Assembly: GCF_023159225.1 (NCBI RefSeq)
Contig: NC_063181.1
Coordinates: 9,073,606-9,137,605 of the forward strand
Length of the DNA stretch: 64,000 nt
Source of the DNA: Perognathus longimembris pacificus
Taxonomy: Eukaryota; Chordata; Mammalia; Rodentia; Heteromyidae
Direction: 5' to 3'
Shown here: positions 10,718 to 21,345 of the stretch, in pieces
Layout of the letters: every line of letters starts with the position of its first letter
Position numbering within the stretch: position 1 is the first letter of the stretch
Program-made: the position numbers and the translations under genes
The notes under the pieces: model-generated
The model's input: only the letters and a program-made list of their open reading frames with translations
What the model was told of the DNA's origin: nothing
Databases searched by the model: none

Positions 10718-10905
10718 CTAGCTGCCCTCTCTGAGCCTCCGATTCCTCATTAACAAAACTTGTTTAAACTTTTAGAAAAAAAAATAGGATACCAACAGTA
10801 ACTTTCTCATGAGCTACTGTGTGCTTTCAAAGCAATAATGCAAGAAAAGTGCTTAGCACAGGGTCTGATAAGCTCTTGATAAATATTAGTTATTCCATTT
10901 CTTAT
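10718..10905 (+). mobile_element. MIR element
   Basis: CCTCTCTGAGCCTCCGATTC, then AAAAATAGGATACCAACAGT, then AAGTGCTTAGCACAGGGTCT and TAAGCTCTTGATAAATATTA follow the MIR consensus order from core to 3' end, with an internal poly(A) expansion. Confidence 0.55.
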
Positions 10906-11167
10906 TATTATCATGCATAATTGATGTGCAATGGGAGCTTGCAGCTAGAGCAGCTGAACACCCTAGGGCAAGCACTACCTGGCCTTAGCCTGTCCCAGGC
11001 CTGGCCTGGTGCTGTCCTGCGCTTGCGCTGGCTGTCAGCACCCTGGGAACAGAGCTGGCCTGTGCGCATGCTACTTTCCCATGAGGATACCAAGGCTTCA
11101 GCAATCTTCAGGATTTCTTGCTTCTAAGCAGCAGTGTGAATTTTCTCATTGGCTGCTGTATTCTGAC

Positions 11168-11170
<3 letters not shown>

Positions 11171-11214
<44 letters not shown>

Positions 11215-11217
11215 TGT
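11171..11217. repeat. (GT)n with internal CGCGCG
   Basis: About 47 bases of alternating purine/pyrimidine interrupted by GCGCGCG. Alternating GT/GC runs can adopt Z-DNA. No SINE follows it. Confidence 0.95.
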
Positions 11218-11299
11218 TCTGGTGTCTCCACATTTCCCTGGATGAAAGTAAATAAACAAATGAAGGCATAGAGAGGTCTGTTTTTTTTTTTTTATTTTT

Positions 11300-11820
11300 C
11301 TGCTCTCATGAAAATATTCAAATTATTTCCCCACATTTTAATAAAACGGTATTAACTTTAATTTCCATCATTTTAGACCATGTTACAAAGCCGCCTGTGA
11401 ACTTTTCTCAGTCCATTAGTTGCTTGGGTGGTTAATTACTAGCCATTAATTTTGGTGAGGCTTTCTGTAAAGTGACAGCTCCAAAGAGTCATTTACCTGT
11501 TTATTCATACTTTCCTCTAAAGACCTATTTTTTTTTCCTTTGCAGCAACCTGATATTAAGTACACAACTGGTTTTATTTATTTATTTTTATGAAGAAACC
11601 CTGACCTGTGAAACCCCCTTTCTTTCCATCTTGGTTTCCAAACAATTCATTCATGTATTTTAGGAGTTATGCAAATGAGCTTCCCTTGATTTTAGAGGAT
11701 TATTCTGGAATTGATTTTGGGATTCTGTATTAATTACCACTACTCAGGCTCAGGGGCTGTCACATAATGGATATATTTAGCAAGAATGACAAGGCTGATA
11801 ATTATGCACAAGGAGCCTTA
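11300..11820. promoter_or_regulatory. AT-rich, repeat-free island with homeodomain-type motifs
   Basis: No repeat is recognised. The stretch is rich in TAAT cores (GGTTAATTACTAGCC at about 11,430, CCATTAATTTTGG) and carries ATGCAAATGAGC at 11,669-11,680, which contains the octamer ATGCAAAT bound by POU factors. The composition is typical of deeply conserved mammalian enhancers, but conservation cannot be tested here. Confidence 0.3.
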
Positions 11821-11842
11821 GAAAAGGGATTGTTTACTTTGA

Positions 11843-11978
11843 TGTTTAATTTCGGCAGACTCCTTTAGTTTGTTAAACTTAATCAAAAGCAATCAAAATA
11901 CACTGGTGTGAATTACAGCAAATTAATTTCAATCCAATGGAAAACATCATGTCTTTCAGATGTGAACGTTGAGGGGGA
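11843..11978 (+). repeat. module A of a local duplication
   Basis: Begins TGTTTAATTTCGGCAGAC and contains AATCAAAAGCAATCAAAATA and AAATTAATTTCAATCCAATG. It aligns colinearly with module B at 12,408-12,546. I counted 25/29, 19/20 and 19/21 identities in three blocks, with lower similarity between them. It is not a repeat family I recognise. Confidence 0.7.
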
Positions 11979-12407
11979 AATTCTGAATGAACCAAACAAG
12001 GAAGCAGTCAGGAAGGAAGGGAACCAGGAACTTGTCCAGAAACTTGAATTGGGAACCGGGTGGGGTATGGCAGGATTCCGGAAGGAATCTTCATTCTAGG
12101 GCCTGTAAGGGCTTACAAACAACCTTTGTTTTTGGCATCGAGTCAAACTTGGTCTATTCCTTGTGAAGGTCATTTGAATTCAACTTCCTGAGACCTCAAA
12201 GTCACTATGTGTTCAACAGCATTCTTGTTGGGATATATTATTATTAGCACAGAGACAACTTGCCTTTATCATCGTTGTTGAGAGTGTTCTCTCCACCCCA
12301 ACAATGGTTCTCTGAGGTCAGCACCCCAATTTAAGAGACATGGACTCAGTGCAAAGACACTTTCAGCCCCCACTCTTTCACCCCAGATTGCTACTCTGGG
12401 GATATTA

Positions 12408-12546
12408 TGTTTAATTTCAGAAGACGTCTTTAGTTTGACAACTTAATCAGAAGCAATCAAAATATGCTTATGAAACATATAGAAAATTAATTTCAAGCCA
12501 ATGCAAAAAGATTATCTTTTCCAACTGTGGAGAATCAAGGGAGAAA
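12408..12546 (+). repeat. module B of a local duplication
   Basis: Same orientation as module A, offset about 565 bp. It carries TGTTTAATTTCAGAAGAC, AATCAGAAGCAATCAAAATA and AAATTAATTTCAAGCCAATG, followed by a related ending (AATCAAGGGAGAAAATGG versus ACGTTGAGGGGGAAATTC). The octamer-containing ATGCAAATGAGC recurs just downstream at 12,583-12,594. Confidence 0.7.
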
Positions 12547-12599
12547 ATGGATGTGCAAATATTATGCAAAACGTTGACTGCTATGCAAATGAGCAGGAG

Positions 12600-13234
12600 T
12601 CAAAGCAAAGGAGCAGGTCTAGAAGACGATGCTGAGAAGGCCGTCCTGCAAAAAGACCCTTCACCCCCTCCCCAGCTCATGTCACAGGAGGTGGAGCTGA
12701 TTTTACAGTGAGTGAGGGCCTCTGAGTCATTCTAACACGGATTTATTGAATATGTGTTTTGAGTAGCTACCCAGAGTGAGTGAGGTATGAGGAGAGGGAC
12801 CCAGAGTTTAAGAAGGTCACCTTGACCTTGGCAACGTATGGAACCAAGAATGACACTGTAGAAGTTGTTCATAAAAATCGAAGGAGCTCGCAAGGCTGTT
12901 GGAGATGGAACTATGTCCCCTTTGGTAATGTGTCCCCAGTACTTGGCACACAGCCTGACTTCAGAAAGGAATTGATCAATTTGAATGAATGAATAATAAA
13001 TAAGTTCTGGATATTAGAGTGGATATCCAAATAAAAGCTGTTCCTGTGTTGCTCACACTTGTGACACAAAATGTAGGGGGTTTAACCCACTAACAACTGA
13101 TCTTCAAGCTCCACAGCTATTTAGCAGTTCAGCATAATTACCCAGAGTGAGCACAGACGTCAAAGCTTATAGGCCTATTCCTATTAGAAAGCCCCCTCCC
13201 CAACCCCCACTGTAGACATCTATTTAAAAGTCCA
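12600..13234. other. unique sequence, nothing recognised
   Basis: No gene or repeat is recognised. TGACCTTGG near 12,823 is a single nuclear-receptor-like half site of doubtful meaning. Confidence 0.4.
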
Positions 13235-13345
13235 GGTTATCTGTATTTTTGACCAATTAGCTGTATACTCGGTCAAATTGCTCCTTGGGTTTAATTATTT
13301 GCTATCATGGCTCATAAAAACCGTAGAAATTCCATATTATGTTTG
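13235..13345. promoter_or_regulatory. conserved-looking AT-rich island
   Basis: Repeat-free DNA with TTGACCAATTAGCTGTATAC and GGTTTAATTATTTGCTATCA, dense in homeodomain-type cores. The call rests on composition alone. Confidence 0.25.
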
Positions 13346-13790
13346 CCAGTTTTATAAAGCACATTGTGAAGCATAGAGAAGGAACTGTAAGGTAAAGAGG
13401 GATACTGAAAAAGATCCCCCAATTTCCCAAGTGAAAAGGCTCTCTGTCCCTGGGAATTTGGGATGTGTCACATGACTCCATTCACCAGCACAGTAGTGCT
13501 GGGTTCTTCGTTCCTGGTCCAGGGCAGAGGTGTGACTGCTTACGCTACTGGTAAACTAACCTCACCTGGCTCCTCTCCAGGAAGGTTGGGAGTGAGACTG
13601 AAGGTTCTCTAGGCTTTCAGCCCCTAGTTGTATGATCAACAGAAACTCAGGTATAGTTGAAAAGGACTTACTATGAATAACAGAAGAAGCGCTCTTGGAC
13701 TGTATCACTCAGGAAATTTCAAGGGTTTTAGAGGGCGAGGGCCCAGAACAGAGGACCAAACCAAAATGGCTGTAACAAAAGGTGCTTCTA

Positions 13791-13897
13791 AACAGTACAA
13801 GAAATGTAGCCAATGCCTAATGTATGAAACTGTAACCTCTCTGTACATCAGTTTGATAATAAAAATTTGAAAAAAAACAAAAACCAAAAAAAAAACA
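13791..13897 (+). mobile_element. short retroposon with AATAAA and poly(A), probably a truncated young L1 3' end
   Basis: Starts AACAGTACAAGAAATGTAGC and ends GATAATAAAAATTTGA plus a ~35-base A-rich tail with C interruptions. The 17-bp target duplication AACAAAAGGTGCTTCTA occurs at 13,774-13,790 and 13,898-13,914. This copy is ~25 bases shorter at its 5' end than those at 1,184 and 49,378. Confidence 0.75.
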
Positions 13898-13914
13898 AAC
13901 AAAAGGTGCTTCTA

Positions 13915-15004
13915 TCTCTCCATCACATGGGACATTGCCAGGGCTTTGGGAGCTTTGTGAACGCTATTGGGAAATACACATTTCTTCCTGTAGCATAATA
14001 GCAGAGCCTTGCAGGGTGAATGACAAGCAACTGAACCTTGAACTGATGACTCGGGTGTTTAAGGAAAGAGAGGTTCCCAAAGAGCTCCCAAGTTGAAGGA
14101 ACGGGGTGGGGATGGAGGGGTTTCCTGGTGGCACAAGTGGCTGCTATGACTGTGTGCCAGATGTAAGTGCTGCAGCAAAGGAAGGGGGGAATTGTGGGCA
14201 GCAGGGAGAGGCTCAGTCCCATTCTGCAGAGGGTGGAATTTATTCTGGAGCTTTAGGAGGAGCAGACTGGCAGACACTGTCCCCGTGCGGTACCTCCTAG
14301 TATAATTCTGCCACCAGACTGCCCGGACCTTGAACCTGTGTGCTGATTTTTGCCAGCTAGGATAAGTCCATGAACTTACCCTTGAATGTACACTGGGGTG
14401 ATTACAGCCCTGGGTGGGTGCTGGCTGTCACTAAGAGCTGAGGTTCCATGGCTCTGATGGAAACCCTACTCTTTCTTTCACTGTTCCAACACCTTCACCA
14501 GCAAGCCAGCCTCTCAAGTCTGTGTGTGGGCAGCGGAAGTGCATCTGTGTAGGATGAGGATTCCATGGCTTATTGCCTGGGAAATCCTGTGTACAGTGCC
14601 ACCGGGGAGCCAGCCAAGCCTGACCTTGCCCCTGACCTTGCCCCAGGTTTAGGAAGGGTAGATAAGAAGGAGAGACCGGGACCACTTTGGTGGCTGTTCC
14701 AATGACCAGGATGAAAGACAAGGGGCTGAATTGTGACTGAGGCAGAGAAAAGGGGTGGATCAAGCTGGCAGATTGGTCAGGACAGGAAGTTTATAGATGC
14801 CTGAGGTCTCTGCCTGGTTCTGGGAGGAGGACTACACACGGATGGAGAACCCAGCTGGGTGGGGATGGAGAACTGGGATGACAGAGGCATCACCTGGGAG
14901 GCCGATGTATGGTCGAGCAGGTTTCAGACAGGCCCTGTCAGTAGCTAAGCATGTTTGGACAGGGACTCTCCATGTGGCTTGGTAGTTTGAGGGAGATGAA
15001 CTTA
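13915..15004. other. unique sequence with tandem nuclear-receptor-like half sites
   Basis: No exon or repeat family is recognised. TGACCTTG occurs twice, 12 bp apart (14,621-14,628 and 14,633-14,640); its complement CAAGGTCA is the extended half site of monomeric nuclear receptors such as ERR and SF-1. Confidence 0.4.
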
Positions 15005-15545
15005 CAGTACTTCCTTCTTTATTGTGGTAAAATACACCTAACATAAAAGCTGCCATCATAAAATAGGTGTACTGTTCACTAAGTACATTCACATTGTTGT
15101 ACAACCATCACCGTCATCTGTCTCTACAACAGTTTTATTTCTGCACATTGTATCTTTGCGCCCATGAAACAGTAACTCTGCGTCTCCCGCTGCTGACAAC
15201 TACCATTCTACTTTCTGTCTGTGAATCTGACACCTCTAGGTACCTTATAGGGGTGCAGTACTAGACTTCAAGATTCAGACTGTAGCATGCATCTCAAATG
15301 TTCTTTTCTTAAAAATAAAAACCAAACTGGGTAACATTACACTGTATTGTACACCATCTTTTGATTATTTCTTCCTCTGTTGGACACTTGGGTTGCTGCT
15401 GTCTTTTGTCTATTGTAAATAAACTCCTGTGAACATTTGTGTACAAGTATCACTTCCAATCTTGGCTTTGAATTCTTTAGTGTATGTCCCCGTAAGTGTA
15501 TTTTCTGGATCATATAGTAATTTCATGTTTAATTTTTTCCCCCCA
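15005..15545 (-). mobile_element. old L1M element, 3' part
   Basis: On the + strand it reads ATTGTGGTAAAATACACCTA, ATTCACATTGTTGTACAACC, TACCATTCTACTTTCTGTCT, GACACTTGGGTTGCTGCTGT, TGAACATTTGTGTACAAGTA and GGATCATATAGTAATTTCAT. These blocks are the reverse complement of the L1M ORF2 end and 3' UTR, in correct order. No open frame survives. Confidence 0.75.
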
Positions 15546-15676
15546 AATTTTCCCTTCCCTTTCTTTTCCTTCTCTACCTCCCTTTCCTTCCCCTCTCCTT
15601 CTCTCCTCTTCTCTTTTCCTCCCCCCTCCACTCTCTTTACTCCCTCTTCTTCCCTCCCTTCTCCTCCCCTCTCCTA
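15546..15676. repeat. pyrimidine-rich tract
   Basis: About 130 bases of C/T with few purines, directly joined to the old L1. The frames on both strands are low-complexity artefacts. Confidence 0.85.
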
Positions 15677-15790
15677 AATAACTTGGCTCTTCCTCTATTT
15701 CACTGTTCATGCTTACAGAAAAGATTTATTTTTAAAAGGACAAAGGTTTTATACACTTTTGTTTGAAGACCAGTTACAAAGGACTTTTTA

Positions 15791-15996
15791 TTTTTTATTT
15801 TTTTGGCCAGTCCTGGGCCTTGGACTCAGGGCCTGAGCACTGTCCCTGGCTTCTTCCTGCTCAAGGCTAGCACTCTGCCACTTGAGCCACAGCACCACTT
15901 CTGGCCGTTTTCTGTATATGTGGTGCTGGGGAATCGAACCCAGGGCCTCATGTATACAAGGCAAGCACTCTTGCCACTAGGCCATATCCCCAGCCC
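15791..15996 (-). mobile_element. young IDL-Geo SINE
   Basis: Read on the - strand: ID-like head (GGGCTGGGGATATGGCCTAG, then the B-box-like GGTTCGATTCCCC), linker ACATATACAGAAAAC, Geo monomer (GCTGTGGCTCAAGTGGCAGA through GGCCCTGAGTCCAAGGCCC and GGACTGGCC), then an A-rich tail. A perfect 16-bp target duplication TACAAAGGACTTTTTA flanks it (15,775-15,790 and 15,997-16,012). It is a non-autonomous pol III-type retroposon that depends on L1 machinery. Confidence 0.9.
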
Positions 15997-16261
15997 TACA
16001 AAGGACTTTTTAATGCCTCCCCCTTCTCCATCTTTTATACATGCTCCCTTTAAATCTTTCTCCTTCTCTCCCCTCTCCCTTCTTCTCATCCATAGCTTAA
16101 ACATACTTCACGTTCAAGGGTTCTCTCTGCCACCGAACCCTCTTCCAGGAATCTCCTGTGAACTCCATCTTACTTTCTGCCTTGTGCCATTAGCAGTTCT
16201 ATGTCTTTAGTAGAGTTCCTAACTTTGAAATGAGTGGAGCTCTGTTTGCACATGCAGTGCA

Positions 16262-16312
16262 AACACACACGTGTGTGTGACACACAGAGAGAGAGAGATA
16301 GAGAGAGAGAGA
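16262..16312. repeat. short (CA/GT) palindrome and (GA)n run
   Basis: ACACACACGTGTGTGTGACA, with a central CACGTG, is followed by GAGAGAGAGATAGAGAGAGA. Confidence 0.9.
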
Positions 16313-17479
16313 ATGAATATGTGGTTGTTTGGGGGAGAGGCAGTGGATTTACAGACTTAATGATTTCCTCCCATTGTTGTAGGGTCATGAGCCAGGGACA
16401 CGAGCCTGGAACAGAGGTGATAGCTCCTAGGGTAGAGGCAAATCTGTGCACATAGGAAGCCCTTTATACTCCTTCTGCTTTGAAAGGACCAACTCCCAGC
16501 TTCCGGGAAGGGTGGCTTCGTCCATATATGCATTGTTTTAAATAGAACTCCACAGACAGGATTCTTAGCAGCCCCAGGAGGCTGGGAAGTTTGAAGTCAA
16601 GGAATCTGCACCTGGCTTTTTCCTGCATTGTGCCGTGGTGGGAGGTGGAAAGGCAGGAGAGCAGTGTGGGAGACAAAGGAGAAGAAGGGAGCCAGGCTCC
16701 TGTCTTTGATCAGGAATTGACTTCCACGAATAACTAACCCATTGCTTTGGTAATGGAATGAATCCACAAGGGCTCCCTCAAGACAACTCTTAGAGGTTGG
16801 TTCCATTGCTCACCTCCATCACATGAAGTTTCTCAGACATGAACTAAGGAGGTCAGATTCCAACTAGCAGAAGAGCAATCACTTCTAGAGCGAGTGGGTT
16901 GTAGAATGGCATCGGGCCCGAGTCCCTTTGGTGCACAGGTGGAGGGGTGGCTGTGGAATTGTCTGGAATAGGACTGAGCCTAGGCCATTACTTTATACTT
17001 TGACACAGCTCCTGGGGGAGCACTGGGGGGGGGGGAAGCTGTGCTCTCGTAGTTGCACATCAAGATGGGTTAGCCACCAGACTCTGCCCCTATTCCATTG
17101 TCTGATCTTTGCAGTCGGAACCCCTTGGGTTCTCATGGACACAGGCTCCAGGCCCAGCAAGCCTCCAACGCGGGCTGTTCCAACGAAGCTCAGCAAGCCC
17201 TATTGGATCCCTGTTCTCCGAAACGCTTCCTGTTTACTCAGCACCAAGCCTGGCAGCCAGCAGAATGCTTTGCTAGCTTTTTTTTTTCTCCCCTCCACAG
17301 CTCTTTGAATGTTTAATAAATTCTTAATTAAAAGCTGGGCACCTCATCTATTCCTGTCAATTGCTTCTTCATTGTGAAGAAGACAGAGGCCTACTGGAGG
17401 GAAGTGTCAGGCCTGCATTCCGCCCTCTGTTCACACCCACTACTCCACAAGTGCACGTGAATACAGGCGTGCATACACA
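16313..17479. other. unique sequence, nothing recognised
   Basis: Includes a ~11-base G run near 17,025. A 126-codon frame (16,928-17,308) shows no domain. Confidence 0.45.
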
Positions 17480-17770
17480 TAGCCTAGGACTACAGTGCTG
17501 TATTTACATAATTCTATTGACATTTTGAGGCTAAAATTATGTATGCTACTTTAATTCGCTGTTAAATTAAATTATGAATGTTTGGAACGTAGTAATTTCT
17601 TTTGTTCTATGAACAGATTGTTTTATATATCTGCCTATATTACCAAGTTATTAATTTAATGATTTCATAATAGCAGCTCATTCCTCTGGGTAATATAAAG
17701 ACTGGAGTGCACGCTCCGTACAGCACAGGCAGACGCTGCTTGCCCTACGTGAATTGAAGGTTTTAGGAAT
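17480..17770. promoter_or_regulatory. conserved-looking AT-rich island
   Basis: Repeat-free, strongly AT-rich DNA with clustered TAAT/ATTA cores (TTAAATTAAATTATGAATG, TTATTAATTTAATGATTTC). It ends abruptly at more GC-rich DNA (GCACGCTCCGTACAGCAC). The profile suits a distal enhancer. No alignment was possible. Confidence 0.3.
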
Positions 17771-18214
17771 AAAGAGATTAGTTTTGGCAGAATGTTTAAG
17801 TGTGCAGAGGGAAACTGGAGGGATGTGTCAGGTCAGCTCTGGCTTCCCAGTCTCGTTTTAAAAAAAGGCAGGACACAGTCCATTGCCCAGGAGACGGAAG
17901 GAAAAATAATTTTCTTAAATAAAGCCAAGCGCGCGGCTGAGTGCTGGCGGGCTTGGGAGCCACCGCCTGTCCATCTGCTCTGATGGCTCTGGCTCTGCCC
18001 CGCTTGAGAGAAGGAGGGTCTCTGGTCCTGAGGGTCTCACAGGCCACAACCCTGTCAGGATGGGGACGTGTGCTGCTGTGGTGACGGCATTGACAGCCTC
18101 GTCTTGCTCCTTGTCAACGTTCTACCCGGTTGTGGGCAATGGCTGAAGGCCAGTTGCGGTCTGCTGAGTGGGGACGAGCGTGACATCTGGATTCCAAGGA
18201 ACCCCCTTGCATTC
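17771..18214. other. GC-richer unique sequence
   Basis: Some CpGs (AGCCAAGCGCGCGGCTGAG at about 17,922) but too few for a CpG island. No exon recognised. Confidence 0.4.
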
Positions 18215-18310
18215 CTGGAAGTTTTGACGTGAGCCCTCTCTCTACCTCGATTTCCTCATCCGCAAAATGGAGCCGACAATACTTCTGGCTCAACCGGCAT
18301 TGCACGATGA
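18215..18310 (+). mobile_element. MIR fragment
   Basis: CTCTCTCTACCTCGATTTCC followed by TCATCCGCAAAATGGAG is a clear + strand MIR core. Confidence 0.5.
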
Positions 18311-20584
18311 TGTGTAGCTCAAGTGGAAAAATGGATGAGAAGATGCTTTTGCTGACAGGTGGGGCTCTCTGAGGCAGAGTAGGGGCAGATATTATAAATT
18401 ACCCCACTTTAATAAGCCTTAGGTGATCCAGTCCTCTATGCGTCTCAGTTCCTTCAGCAACGTCTGAGATTTGAACTTGATGGCTTCTAAACTCCTTCTT
18501 ATCTCTAGTGGTTTTTAGAAGAAACCACCCAAATACATGTTACTCGAGAATTCAGTGCTGGATGAAGAGCCTTCCCAAAGAATCACAGCACATTTAGTAG
18601 GCCCATAGTTATTCAGCACCTCTAACTCAAGAAGAACTGAGTTGGAGTGGCAGCTATGATGATCTCCAAGACAGGCATGTCTTTGGCCTTCTTCAAGCCT
18701 ATGGTCTATGACACTAGATGAGCACACAGATGATCTTGTTATTCTTTGATGACAGGGGGGGATGTACCTACCCCAGACTGAGGCCAGAGGAGAGGAAGAG
18801 GAGCTAGGTTGAGACCACAATATTGACAGAAAGTGAAAGGATGGGAAGAGCAAAGAGATTTCAGGAAGAAGCAGGAGTATGTGGGAAGATGGAGCTGGAA
18901 GAGATTTATGCAGTGTGCAGGGGATATCAAGTCTGACTTGGGATGAGAGCAATGCAATACAGGGTTGAGGGGACTGGTGGGAGTCACAGTTGGCAGAGGT
19001 TGACAACCTTATCAGCCAAAGGGCAACTGGGGAGTCAGGAAAGGAAGGATTTGTGCTTTAGAGAGGACACCATGGCTGTCTTGGGGAGAGCTCTTTGGAA
19101 GGGAGAGAGCATGTAAAAGTCTATTCAGTAGTCAAGATGAGAGACAGTGTAGTAGGGACAGGTTGTAGGAGTGGCTCAGAAGAAATGCTAGCAACTTGAT
19201 TAGACCAGATGACAAGATGACTGGGAGCTGAAGGATGGGTCTTCAGGGCTTTGTGAAGTTACCTTTGACTTCTTAGCTCCTCCATCTCTGGCTATTCTAT
19301 CATTTCCTAGAAGGAAATTCACATCAGTTCTTCCTACAAACAACATACATTTGCACATGTACAAAAGTATGTATCTGGGTGCATAAGCATACATGGAGAG
19401 AATGAGAGAGGGGGGAGAGAGAGAAAGACAGAGACTGTTGCTCTATGTGCTTAGATAAAACAGAAGTGTTTCTCTCCAGAGCCAGCTGACAGAGTGCCAA
19501 ATTATGAAGTGTCATTGCTTACACATTCTTCACTGGTTTCTTGTCTCTGTGTGTAACCTCTTTGAAACATACCCAATGTCCTTAAAGTGGAAAAAAGAAA
19601 TCCTTCTGCGCTTTGTCTTTGGTACCATCGTCTCCATCTTCCTGTGAGTCTCGTGCATGGTAGTGTGACTTAATCATCTCTGGATTCCTGGTGCCTACCC
19701 CTGTGTCAGGCAAACTACAATCAGCATTGTTGAAGGATGGATGAGTAAGTGATTCTCAAGATCAAGGAGTCGGCTCCCTGAGGAGAATTCTGGGGTGTGC
19801 TTTCCAATCATCTCTACAAGAAGAATGCATCTCCTTTCTTGAGGGCTGAGGCACGGAGCACCCTCCCCAACTGCAAAAGTGGCCAAGGGCAGAGTTACAA
19901 AATCATCTAGTTACTTTGTAGATGTAAATTAGCTCTACTAGCTAGAGATGGATAAGGACTAAACCAAAGGGGAAAGGTAGAAGTAGGGTTGGCTGTAGTT
20001 TCAAGTGACAGGGGCTAGGAACTACAAAAAGGGAATTCCTGTTTGGGAACAGAATAGCAAAATGGTGAAACAGAAAATGATGGGAAAGGTGCCAAGGTGA
20101 AGTGGAGGCTCCGAGGGTGAGCCAGGAGCCCCCATCCAGATGGATTAGTAACAGAAGATGACTGTCACCAGGCTCAGAGAGGGAGCAAGGAGTGTGGAAT
20201 TTGTCAAGCAGGATCTATGCAGAGGAGAAGGACGGATGTGGGAGACCGCACAAGGGAGAGTTTAAACCGAAGTCTTACATGGACAAACACGATTGTGTCT
20301 GCTTTGTGAGCCGCTGTGTACCAGTGTCTGGGGCTGACATTTTGTACGAAGGCAATGGAAGCTTGTCCTTGAGAATCATGTAGAGCCAGGAGGTAAGAGA
20401 GGTGTGCAGTCTCCAGTGTAGGCATTTTAGAGATGGCTGCCAGGAAAAGCCAGTAGGAGGCGGACCTGTGGTATCCACTACCGTCAGAACATTTCCAGAC
20501 AGAATCTTCCTTCCATCAAGGTCATCTTTACCTTACCCAATGATAAACAATTGCCTGCATACTATGCATTCTTGCATTCATACA
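18311..20584. other. unique sequence, nothing recognised
   Basis: No gene is supported. The 163-codon - strand frame at 18,515-19,006 is Ser/Leu/His-rich without a recognisable domain. A short GA-rich stretch lies at 19,395-19,435. Confidence 0.4.
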
Positions 20585-21345
20585 CGATGGTTTAAATGTT
20601 TGTGTCATACCTAAATCCATCTGGTGAAAGCCCATTGCCCACCCAATAGCACCATGAGCTGAGACTTTTCAGTAGGTGGGACACTCATGGGGTCTGTACC
20701 CTTGTGAATGGGATTAATACCTTGGTAAAAGACACCTGCGTATTGGTCAGACTCTTGGTTGTGGCAACAAATCCCTGAACCCAAGTCAACTAAAAGGAGG
20801 AAGGGTTTGTTTTGGCTCATGGTGCCACAGGTTTCTGTGATAAGGGTCACTTTGGGCGGGAGGTGAGGGAGTCAGTCATAGCCACAAGGGGGCAGGGCGG
20901 AGCAAGCTGCCGCCCCATGGCAGCTGGGATGCTGTGAACACAGGATGCCCAAGCCAGCTGGCTTTCTCCTTTTCCTTTTCTATTTCAGTCATGTCCGCAG
21001 ACTATGGGACCATGGTGCTTCCCACACTCAGGGTGAGCTTTCCCCTCCCTACTTAATGAATCCTTTCTGGAAACACACGCAGAGGTATGTTTGTACTAAT
21101 ATCCTAGATGCTTCTCAGTTCCATCAGCTCGACGCCAAGATACACCACCACAGCTTTGTGAGAGCTGTTCACCCTTTATGCCACGCAAGATTATACAGAA
21201 GACATCACATATGCAGATCAGACACTTCCCAGACATTAAATCCACTGGCACCTTGCTTTTGAACTTCTGAGGCTCTGGAACCATGAACAGTAAGTTTCTG
21301 TTGCTTATGTGTTACCCAGTATGCGATGTTTTCTTTGAGCAGCCA
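20585..21345 (+). mobile_element. MLT1-like LTR split by a second repeat
   Basis: The left part (about 20,585-20,735) has GGTTTAAATGTTTGTGTCAT, GACACTCATGGGGTCTG and TTGTGAATGGGATTAATACC. The right part (from about 21,215) resumes with CAGACATTAAATCCACTGGC, ACCTTGCTTTTGAACTTCTG, GGAACCATGAACAGTAAGTT and TCTGTTGCTTATGTG. These are the two halves of one MLT1-type LTR in order; the interval between is the nested repeat. Confidence 0.5.
20736..21175 (-). mobile_element. nested rodent LTR-like repeat
   Basis: On the + strand it begins TATTGGTCAGACTCTTGGTT and GGGTTTGTTTTGGCTCATGG, typical of the reverse complement of rodent MaLR-type LTR ends. Its right side (GAAACACACGCAGAGGTATG, CATCAGCTCGACGCCAAGAT) is the reverse complement of the opening seen in the repeat at 32,799. 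Exact edges are uncertain. Confidence 0.4.

Noticed and set aside
15803..16210. 135-codon frame, and similar ones at 26,371-26,583 and 48,969-49,291
   Set aside because: Frames inside IDL-Geo SINEs; the shared peptide reflects repeated SINE sequence, not a gene family.
17920..18060. Possible CpG island
   Set aside because: Only a handful of CpGs (AAGCGCGCGGC and a few others); too short and too sparse.
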